Shown here: positions 39,265 through 50,447 of the stretch, one piece after another | Layout: each line of letters begins with the position of its first letter | Position numbering within the stretch: the stretch's first letter is position 1 | Assembly: GCA_965153355.1 (NCBI GenBank) | Contig: OZ231127.1 | Location: forward strand, 65,286,001-65,350,000 | Source of the DNA: Flaccisagitta enflata | Lineage: Eukaryota > Chaetognatha > Sagittoidea > Aphragmophora | DNA length: 64,000 nt | Reading direction: 5' to 3' | Position numbers and translations under genes: made by a program | The notes under the pieces: model-generated | Databases searched by the model: none | What the model was told of the DNA's origin: nothing | Seen by the model: only the letters and a program-made list of their open reading frames with translations

Positions 39265-42200
39265 GTGAGTGAGTGGTGATGAGGATGTCATTTGGGGGTG
39301 ATAGGTATTTTCTTTTCGTGGTGGTGGGATATGGGATCTGAAGCACTATGTTTCCGCCAATCATTTTGTCTTCGAAATCAAATTTCGTTCTATCATGGTC
39401 AACAAGATTAATTTGCGTTGCCGATTGTATTGTATTGTACTGTGCCTTATAGATTAGACGTGGGCAGTCCTTAACAGATCATGTAACAATTACATTTTCA
39501 ATGTGGGAGGACTCCCAAAATTTCTACCATCGCCGACACCGAAGTGAGGTCATACGCGCCGCCAACGCATTATATACAACAACACGGAATATCAGTATAA
39601 AACCTCACACATAACCGATGTCTTTATGAATGTTATAACAACATCTCTTGTAGCTTGTCGGGTCCCGACGGCGCCCGTTTAGACAGAATTATTGTTTTCT
39701 TTTATGTATTTATCGTCCTTGATAGATGAGACCGAAGGAAATTCCTAATCTCATCTTTTTTCCCCCCAGTCTGACGGAATTCTTCAGATGCGCCCTCGCA
39801 ACTTCAGAAGTCGGTGAGTCTGAAAGGCTGAAAGGTCTCTTAGTTGGTGTATTAAAAGGTGAGTAAAGCGAAGTTGGTCGAATGCGAATTTTTAAGAGAT
39901 CTCTATTCTGCATTGAATATGTTTAGTATCTTCAAACTGTTTTATCTTAGTATTTTTATATAAGAGGACCGTCTGAGGACGCCTCCATTGGCCTTGCTTT
40001 CTTAACCATCATCGTTCCGGACCTCTGTCTGATGTACGCTAAAATGCCGTCACGGCGGCGAGGAATTCAAGAATCGTAAAAATCATATTCTTTATAATTT
40101 TGGGCGGGCGGGGAGCTGTCTTCATTGTGAAGCTGTCGCCTAACAGAGAAGATCCGTCATCAATTCATTAGCCACCGCGCTGACTTTTATATTTAGGCAA
40201 AGGTGTATGAAATTCGAGTCGCTTTTGATTTTCCTCCCTGCCTTTGCTTATCCTCCCCGCGACGCGCTACATATGCATCACGTTTCAAAATCAGTGTATT
40301 AATTTCGATATAAATGCCCTATCTCCACTCCGACCACCCTGAACACCCCTGCCGGTCTATATGCATCCCCCCCAGGCCAAATGCTCCTATGCAACCTACT
40401 GAGGCCTTAAATCTAGTCGCTGAAACCTAGGACTAACCCTCTCATGCCTAACCCCAGCCTCACTACGCCTAAATTTACCCCTCTTAAGACCTAAAATTAG
40501 CCCTCTCAGCCCTGAAATCAGCCCTGAAAAGCCTGAGATAAGCCCCAGTAAACCTTGAGCCCAAATCAAGATCATTGAAGCCTGACCTCTGGGGCATGAT
40601 CAGGCCCCCTCACACCCACTTACCTCTTACCTGTCTGTTTACCAAGATAACTCTTTGAAGCCGCTACCCTGCTCTGACGTCACCTCATCAATTAAATACC
40701 CCAAACAGGGCAACGGGTATCATGTGTAATCCATAGAGACCAATCGGGCATCAGTGCAGTGGCTCAAGCCGTTGGCCACCAGCAATAAATTGGGCCCAAA
40801 TTGGGCATATGATTGAAATTCTACTCGCTAAACCAATTTGGACTTGATCTTGGCACCGCGTCATCAATGCCGTTGTTGCATAGATTGACTATGGATTAGC
40901 TAATGGCTATCGAAGAAACTTTTCTCATATCAGCGATCAATACTATACAACTACAGCGGTGCCTAGATTAAGTCCGGCCTGGTTCAAGTAATTTGGTCTT
41001 AATTCTTGCGAATGGAACACAAAGAGAACACTGCCCGACATTTCTTCCGAAAGCCCAAAATGAGCCTAGTCTAATCTGCATATAATGAGATACAGTTCAA
41101 TATGATCGATGTTAACAGTTAATGAAGTCATAAATTATCGTCCCCCAGTAAAACCCAATGATAATCACGGTTAATCGTTAATTATCTTACCATGCGAACA
41201 ATACAGGAATGTCATGTTTCATTACATCAAAATGGAAATTTTTGTTCATACTCTTCACTGAAAAAAAAATTATTCAAAATTGTTTTTCAACACAGTAATA
41301 CTCTATACTCACCATTGTAAACACACAGACACACACATAAAGACACACACACAAAGACACACACACAAAGACACACATAAACACACACACACACACACGC
41401 GCATACGCACACACACTTAAAGAATCTAATGAAGGAACCCTTCAATCTCTTTGACCAGTTTTGATGATATGCGTATCGATTGGGAACTGACCGATTTGCA
41501 TATTGAGGTTAGGATTCGGAATTGATGAGTAACATTGCGCTGCAATAAATCCTTGCAAATCGACGTCGATTTGACCACGTAAGAGACCAACACTTATTTT
41601 TGTGTTCGATTATATCTATGTGTTATTATCAGGGTTCATAAATATGTTCTGAACCACAAGCATGAATGGAAATTCATTAAGTGCTGAGCAAAGAATTCTT
41701 AGCGGAATTAACCATATTCTTTTGGGAATTGGGCTCGTATTTCACTTTCGCCAACATTAGCATGGCGTTCGCCCATTACGACTGACAGCAGGCAGTTGTT
41801 ACTTGCAAGCTGGTCGCTTTTGCCTGGCTACCTGATAAGCTTCTAAGCCCAGTATCCATATTAAATGTTCAATGATCAGATTTACGTAGATGCTTTTTTG
41901 GGGGTGCCCTGCTACTGGAAAATTCATCTAGATAGTTTTTCTTTTTAATTTCGCATCATTTCATGATGTAGTGTTTACAATATAGAGACCAAGTATTGCA
42001 GCACAGTTAACGGTTAATCCTATTTAACTATTTCAATGTATAATAATCATATCAATAGTTAATTAGCTGTTAACCATTAACGGTTAAACATCGATATTCA
42101 AATGTGCTAATTGCATCAGGTCGTAGTGACGTTAGTATGTGCAGTTCTTGAACTCGTGTCTGCCTATATACCTATGTAGCTACCTAGCCTAGAGCTCCAG

Positions 42201-42400
42201 GGCATCTTACACAAATCAAATACAATGGACAGAAGCGGAGACAGCATTTTTAATATAGGAACAACGATCAAGTAGCAGTGATCAATCGGTGATCAAAACG
42301 TTCAAGAGAGACGGAACTACGCCTGTAGTCTCTAAAATAGAAAAAAACAAAGAAAAATCACTTCAAAATAAATTAAGAAATATTTCAGCACAGGAACAAT
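39265..42400. other. Intergenic, mostly featureless
   Basis: No gene supported. It contains a degenerate GGGCAGCGG-family remnant (about 40366-40675, ending gccgctaccctgctctg, with an ACAGGGCAACGGGTATC module at about 40725) and CA-rich repeats at 41325-41415. Confidence 0.5.
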
Positions 42401-42544
42401 TTCAAATTTTCACTAGGATTGGTGTTTTACTTCTACAGGCGAATTTGGCCAAAATGTAAATTACAAACTAGATATCGCCGTCATTCTTTACGGCTCCAAA
42501 CCTTGCTAAAAGTCAGAGTAAGGAGGGCAGGAAGGAAAGAAAAG

Positions 42545-42626
42545 ACTACAGTCAGAGAGAGAAAGAAAGAGATAGAGAAAAAAAGAGATAGAGAAAAAAA
42601 GAGAAAGAGAAAAAGAGAGAGAGAAA

Positions 42627-42694
<68 letters not shown>

Positions 42695-42735
42695 AAAAAG
42701 AAAAAAAGAAAGAAAAAAAGAACGAAAGAAAGAAA
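42545..42735. repeat. (GAAA)n tract
   Basis: GAAA and GAGAAAAA units, purine only on the plus strand. Confidence 0.9.
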
Positions 42736-43225
42736 GAGAGACAGACACAGAGAGACAGACACAGAGAGACAGACACAGAGAGACAGACACAGAGAGACAG
42801 ACACAGAGAGACAGACACAGAGAGACAGACACAGAGAGACAGACACAGAGAGACAGACACAGAGAGACAGACACAGAGAGACAGACACAGAGAGACAGAC
42901 ACAGAGAGACAGACACAGAGAGACAGACAAAGAGAGACAGACAAAAAGAGACAGACAGACAAAGAGAGACAGACAGACAAAGAGAGACAGACAGACAAAG
43001 AGAGAGACAGGCAAAGAGAGAAACAGAGAGAGAAACAGAGAGACAGACAGACAGAGAGAAACAGAGAGAGAAACAGAGAGACAGAGAGAGAAACAGAGAG
43101 ACAGACAGAGAGAAAGACGGACAGACAGAGAGAAAGACGGACAGACAGAGAAAGACAGACAGATAGACAGACAAACAGACAGAGACAAAGAGAGAGAGAG
43201 ACAAAGAGAGACAGAGAGAGACAGA
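42736..43225. repeat. 14-bp tandem repeat (GAGACAGACACAGA)n and derivatives
   Basis: About 13 near-perfect 14-bp units (42738-42925) are followed by degenerate GACA/GAGA units. Confidence 0.9.
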
Positions 43226-43759
43226 ATATGATTGCAATTGCTCAAAAACGAAACAATTTCCCCACGGGACTTTTATGACCAGCCCTCGCTTTGCATCAAC
43301 CTTAAAGCTATGCCACCAACACACAAGGGGAAACAGTTTAAATAAATTTCATGATTGAGGGAACAAAAAAATCACCGCAAACTTTAGCAGTGCATCGGTA
43401 ACCACCCGCCCGGGCCGCCCCCCATTCCAAAGTAAGGCCAACTCAATTGAATTGAATACCTAAAAGACGAAGTTCCCCTAATCAAATTCAAACCGGGTGC
43501 GAAATTACGCGTTGAAGGAACGCTCGGACGTAACAAAGTATTCATAGACATAGAGACATAAGTTATGTATAACCTTTTCAACAAGGTTAGATTTTGAAAA
43601 ACGAAATAAATACACGAAGTTTCCAAAACTTATCTTAAGAGCCCGAGACAGCACGATGTCTGAAATAAGGCCTCCCAAATCATTATCTAATTCAGTACCC
43701 TAGCTACCCAGCTCCCCACTATTTAGATTTGGCTTTGACAGCTTCCTCTTTATCCGCCG

Positions 43760-44368
43760 TTATAAACTCTCATCACTTTCGCTGGCTTGAAGTTGCATAT
43801 CTTCTTCATTGGCGTCCATGCCCAAAGCGGAAGACGCACCAGGCGGTCGGAAACTGCCGTCGAGTAACGGCGGCGATTGTCCGATGGTGTCGTCGAGACC
43901 CGGTTGAGGTTGAAACAAGTCCACCGACGAGTCTAAAGCGTTGATGGCGTCGACGTGATGATTCATCGAGTCTTCTTCGCCAACACCCGGCCGCGTTTCC
44001 AAAGCGGCTATTCTTCTTGACGAGAGCCGATTGTTGATTTCATCACGATCGTCAGAGTCCAACGCGCTGACACCATCCAATCTGTCATCGACTCCTCCAC
44101 CTCCAACATCCGCGCCGTCGTTTCCGGGCAAAGGATAGTGGAAGACGGGCGTGGCGGGCAACTCCGGCGACGACAGATTCCCTCGAAGCGGCGAAAGTCC
44201 GTCGTCGACGACATCTTCTTGACTGGAAAGACTCATGATGCCGCCGACGCCGCCGACGCCGCCTCGCGGGTCGACGTCGTCGTCGTCTTCGTCGTCGTCG
44301 AGGCCCTCGATGGGAGTCCGTTGGCCGGCGTCGTCTTCGTCCGTAATGTATCGCTTATCGATCGCCTC
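43760..44368 (-). CDS. CDC27: CDC27 exon 11 (last coding exon)
   Basis: 609 nt after catgccgaacag. It starts EAIDKRYITDED as in animal CDC27 and then carries a long acidic, Asp/Gly-rich tail (DDDEDDDDVDPRGG and following) much longer than the vertebrate tail, ending MQLQASESDESL and TAA. The terminal SESDE motif parallels the vertebrate ESDEF end. Confidence 0.95.
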   Translation of the reverse strand, partial: EAIDKRYITDEDDAGQRTPIEGLDDDEDDDDVDPRGGVGGVGGIMSLSSQEDVVDDGLSPLRGNLSSPELPATPVFHYPLPGNDGADVGGGGVDDRLDGVSALDSDDRDEINNRLSSRRIAALETRPGVGEEDSMNHHVDAINALDSSVDLFQPQPGLDDTIGQSPPLLDGSFRPPGASSALGMDANEEDMQLQASESDESL

Positions 44369-44761
44369 CTGTTCGGCATGAAGAGAATCAAAAGAAGAGT
44401 TTTTAGGTGGGAGAAAAGAGAAAGGGGAGGGAGAGAGGAAGATAAGCAATTGCATGAATTACATTGACGATTAACAGCGTCCAACCTTAATTTGGTTATT
44501 GGCTCCTTTTGGATCTAGATCCATGGCCCAAGAGAAATTCATTAGGGCGAGATGAGTGTGCCCCAGTTTCTTGTTGACTTTTCCCATGAGGAAATAGACG
44601 AGGCTTTCCCGAGGCACAAGTTCCTTCAACTCTTCCAACTCTTTCAGCGCTTCCAAATGCCGTTCCGAGGAGAACAACACAGATGCCTTGTGAAACTTGC
44701 ACAGGGGATTCTTAGGGTCCTGACGAATCGCCTTCTCAAGAGTGACTAGCGCTTGCGAGGA

Positions 44762-44857
<96 letters not shown>

Positions 44858-47800
44858 ATGTAGAGACAAAAACAAAGGATGAGGAAAATGAAATGGAAAA
44901 GCCAAAGACATGAGGATAGAAAAGGACAGGTGAAAAGGCAACACTTTGAACAGACCAGGGGAAGTGGAATACCAAGCATGAAAGAAAAGTCTGCGCAATA
45001 TGTCAGTATCCAGTTAATTTACATGAGAAAACAATGAACGGAAATGTAAGAATTAATGATAAAATCAATTTTACTCACTTGAAGGGCGTGTTGAACAACG
45101 CCAATGTGGCACATCAACACCGAACTCTCAGAGTTTATGGAAAGAGCTTTCTTGAAGTGAAGTTCCGCTAGAGAATATTTCTCCTGCTTGTAATAGATCA
45201 TTCCAATGCCGTACCAACCATTGTAATGCCTGCAAATGTGAATGGGTGATGATGAGAAGAGATTGAAGCAAAGATATAATTAAGTTCTTAAGCATCGGAA
45301 CGGCGATTTTTTTTTCATTTCCGGGTCAATAATCAATACGTTGACCAATCACCATGAACATGTCTCTCCGCAATAGCCATACAATCTACCTAGCGTCTAG
45401 GCGCACGGCATTGCGGAAGCAGGCGATAGCTTTGTCTAGTTCCTCCGTAAGAACGTATTCATGGCCCAAAAGCGTGTAGGCGTAAGTGAAGTAAGGGTCG
45501 ATTTGTATCGCTCTTTGGAAAAAGCGGATTGCCACGTCATGTTCCTGTTTCAAAAAGCAATCGAGGCAAATGTCAGATTGTAAATACATGTATCAAAAAC
45601 CAAGCAAAGAAATTGAATAGCCTAGTCAGTTATCACACACCTCTCCAGCACCGCTTAAATTTACATTTTTTTCTTCATGTTAAGACTTTGGGATCGATCA
45701 TTTGCAACTTTAGTCATTAGCCATCCTATTTCATCGTACATTCAATTGGTCAACCTGGGTGCTGCATATTTTTTCATCTTACTTATCAAATAAAATTTTT
45801 TTTTTAATCTTAAACTTTTTTAAACTTAATTTACATAATGCAATAGAAAAAATTATCATCTAATTATCCTCTGGAATAATTATATTCTATTTTTTTTTTG
45901 CAAAAAATAATTCATCAATTCTTTTTAATTTGTAGGGCAACTTCAAAATTAAAACCTAATATTTACTATCAGAATATTCACTTATTTTGTTTTATCATAT
46001 TGTGTAAGCAAATCAAAGGGAAACTTGCAGCTTTTGTTATGTGTAGCACCCCAATGCCTTACCTTCTGTAAGGAGAAGCAATTTCCAGCGACGCACCAAG
46101 CTTGAGGAGTCTTTTTCCCTATCAGCACCAGCTCTTGAGCAAGACTTGATAACACCACCTCCTTTTGAAGGTGCCAAAGGGCCGTTGAGTATATCTCCAT
46201 GCCCTGAGAGTCAAAGCAAGATGAGAGGGAAATCTTCTGTGGGGCGATTGAACAGGTACGCGAGTTCATTAACATGGCACGGCAAATTAAAACAAACGAT
46301 ACATACTCAAAGCATTTATAAACGATGCAAGATACAACAGAGTAGGTTAACAAGAGGTTACCTCGAGGTTGTTGGGCGATAACCGATGAGCTTCGGCATA
46401 TGCTTGGATGCTTTTCGTGTAATCGGCCAATTCAAAATGCGCGCGTCCGACCAAGCAGAGAACCCAAGGAGTGTTGTATTGATTGGCCGGCAATCGCTGG
46501 AATAATTGTAGCGCTTTGGCGCATTCGTAATTTGAAAGTGCCATGTAGGCGTGACCTGATGAGGGAAAATTTGTAGTAGTTTTTAATCCAGTTAAATGCA
46601 CATCAAACTTGTCATCTAGAGTAATGTAATGACTGCGCGCTTTTAAATACAGACTGCGACGATTCTAAAATATAAGCAATACATGCCGTCGGAGATACAC
46701 CAAATCATCAGCGCAGCACCAAGTAAAAGATGGAGAACATAACCACTTGCTCACAAAGTCACGCACCAAAGTCGTAGAGAAGTCGCAGCAGCCCCTCTGC
46801 TAGTGCCGTCTGTTTCGACTGCAGTTGATTGAGATAGACGAGGTGAGAGTTGGCAGAGTTAGTTCCGGTCGTTGCGCTTCCAGCGGTCGTCGTCGTCGTC
46901 GAGGTCGTAGAGGCAGGGTCGGGCTTCAAATCAGAATCGCCTGAGTTGGGCAAAGAAAGGCTTGATGAGGAAAATGTGGCCAAGCCGGCAAGAGTGGGAT
47001 TGTAGTCTGTAGATATGTTATAAAAAAAGATAACCTTGCCTCCATAAACCATAGCATATCTACAGACTACAATCCCACTCTTGCCGGCTTAGCCACATTC
47101 TAAACCATCAGACAAACCATCAATAATCAACATCAGACGTAAACCACCAACCATCAGACATCAACATCAAACAACATCAGACAAACCATCAATAATCAAT
47201 CATCAGCAATCAAGATAATCTTGCCTCCATAAACCATGAACCTTACATGATCTCACAAAGGATGTTACCTGCGACGGAGACGGCGGAACTGGCGCGACTA
47301 GTCTTGGTCCCACTGACTCTTCCTTTCTTTCCCGCTTTGGGCGATGAAATCCGATTGCCGGATTTTGTATTCTCTTTGACCGAGTTGGAACTGGCGAACA
47401 GTCGACTGCTTCGACGAACGATGTTCTGCTGTTGCGAAACGTTCGTTTGTTGCTAGTGGGTAAAGGAAAAAAGAAAATTAATCATCTAGATTGGTTGAAT
47501 CACGAGAGATTCAGGGAGATGATCAAGAATTTGATGATCAAGAATCTGGGTTGGCAAAAAAGCCACTTTCTTGAAAAAAGCCAATTTTGGCCGGCTAAAA
47601 TGGATTAAACCGGCTTAAATCCTGTGTTTTTCCAAACGCCGGATTTTTTCAAAAATGCGCCGTGGAAGTAGTAGCAATCAGTATAAATATGATAAAAAAA
47701 TGTTGATATATAGTTCTAGATGAGAAAAAAAGCTATACTTGACCTTGTTAGCAATGGAATCAATAACAGTTGGAGCTGCAGTCACCTATTGATGTTTCTC

Positions 47801-50401
47801 ACCGGATCAATCCTAAGTCACAGTTTCCTCCAATGATGAAGAGTAAGAGAAATGATCAGGGATATGATCAGGGAAATGATCAGAGAAATGATCAGAGATT
47901 GTGATTCGTGGTTCAATTCATGATTGAATTAATAAAATATGATAAATTTGATGATATATCAATAAGGCGCAATTTTGGAAAAAAGTAGGAACTTTCCCCT
48001 GCCACTGGCAACACGGATAGTTAAAGAGAGAAAAAAGAGGTGTATGATTTTGAGAGGAAAACAAATGGCAGCACAGCTTCTCTGATTTCAGGCAAAAAAA
48101 AAATTCGTTGAAAAACAAACTAGGTTTTCGGGAAATATTGGATTTTCGGTGATTTTAAAAAAAATTTTGAAAAAAAGTCAATTTTAGCCAGCTTTTTTCA
48201 AAAATCGTTTGAAAAAGCCAATTTAATCCAGCCGGTTTAATCCGGCTTTTTTCAAGTGGCTTAAATTAGTGTGCCAACCCAGTCAAGAATTTGTAAATGA
48301 ATGAATTTATGTCATCTTTATTATTATAACAATTATATCAAGAATGTGACAATTGCAATGTTTAAGTTTCAAAGCGATGCGTCAATAGTTCGGGCCATTG
48401 GGTAAACTGACAAAGAATTAAAAGGCAGAGAGAGCTAGTCAGTGACGATGACAATGCATTGATGGCTGGCGGTCTACCACCGATGAACTAACGATGACGA
48501 AACCGATCGATGGTTTTATAGACAGCTAGTTTGATGACAATAATAGAGACAAATTTATAAACACGATGTCGATGTTGAACGTCACTATGATCATCATTAT
48601 CGCATCTCGAAAAAAATCATTCCCTTTTAGAGATGATTTCCAAGCAGAAAAAATATCGACATAGACAGTTTTTTGCTCATACCGTGTTCAAATTTATTTT
48701 CACAATTGGGATTTTTTACATTTTTAACGATCAATCACAAGCAAGGACCATCCTATTTTGTTGAATTAGACTCATATTTTTAGTTTCCGGCTCGTTGAAG
48801 GCTTTTCCACGCATTTCGGATTTCTTTGATTTGCATTATCTCGATTTCTGGAAACTTATAAAACGTGTCTGGTACATATTCTGGAAAGAGAGGAACAGTG
48901 AACACATTTATGTGCCTGCGAATATGCAAGGAAGGCCTGAGATGACATAATATCACAAAATAATGACAGAAAATGACATCACCTCCTTGCCTTGATCTCT
49001 GATTGACGTAAATAAACCGCTGGTTTTTTCGAGGTAGACGCGCTGCTTCTTGACAGTTTATTATTTTTGGCAAACTTATGGCTTCTACTTTTGCAATGTT
49101 CAAAATGTTTAAAGAAATAAAAAAAGAAGAAACTAGCTCCGAGAAAAGCTTGAAGAGTCAACTAATGAAGAAATTTAGGCTTTCCCTCCTTGGGAGAGTT
49201 TTGTCTCAGATGGCCTGTACTTGTAATTTCGCAAATATCTTGCTTATCTACCTGAATATTGCTATTCACGCTGTTGCTGCTAAAGACAGGAGGTTTAGAC
49301 CGGGTGTTGGCGGCGATTCCTTTTCTCGACATGATTTTCTTTGAAGGCGCGCGTGGATCGGGCATCGCTATTGAATCCATCACTGGACATGAACAAATTA
49401 CATCGAGATGCATTCAGGAAAAGGGGCCTGAGATGATCATACCAACAGGAATATATACATATAAAGTGATAATAGTATATAATTGTGTTGTATTCAAGCA
49501 ACTGACGCGGGGTCACAATGTCGTTGCGGAGGGGTGGGCAGGGGCGTCCAGTCCCCATCCACACCTCAACCCCACCCCCACTCACAAACATTCACAAAAA
49601 GTATCTAAAACACCTGGGTGGTTCCATCACAAAGTGTACAAACTTAAAACCCTAAAAAAATAGATTTTGCTCATTTTTGGTGAAAAGGTACCCCTTGGGG
49701 AGATATTCAAGAATCCCGAATATTTTTGCTCTCGGGCCAATATTTTGGGTTTTACGGGGGTTTGAAATTTTGGGGCCCCCGGGTACCCCTAAAACTTCTA
49801 AAAGCCATATCTCAGCCATTTTTTGTAGTAAATGGACAATCTTGGTGTCAATCTTTAAGTTATAGCACAAAGAATAAGATGAGCAAAAAATTTGACCCAA
49901 AAAAAATCATTTTAGGGGTTTTTACCCCTAGGGGTAGTCATTTGGGGTACCCCGGGGTACCTAGTACGTTAAAATTTCAAAAAAAAATGTTGGAAAAATA
50001 TTCTTCTGTGTTTGTGGATTCATAATCAAGAATAAAAAATTCGGGATCTCCACACCTTAATACCAAAAAAAAATAACAAAAATGGGTGGTATGGCCCATT
50101 ATTGGGCGTTTTTGACCAAGCGGGGGGGGTGGTTTTGTCAAGCGCAGCTGGGGACCAAGCACAACATATTTTTTTAAGAAAACATGGAAAAGTACTCTTC
50201 TGTGTTTGTGGATTCATATTTAAGAATAAAATAACCGGGTTCTCAACTTCTTAATACCTAAAAAAACATTTAAAAATAGGTTGTTTGGCCCTTTTTCTTA
50301 TTTGTTGACCAATTGGTTGGGGATGGGGGGGGTTGGATAAGTTAGGAAGATAGAAAGAAATAGACAAAAGATAGGAAAAAAAAAACAGACCAAACAGACA
50401 A

Positions 50402-50447
<46 letters not shown>

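Noticed and set aside
42419-43324. Frames of about 270 codons with [13 protein letters not shown] repeats
   Set aside because: Direct translation of the GAAA and 14-bp GACA repeats.
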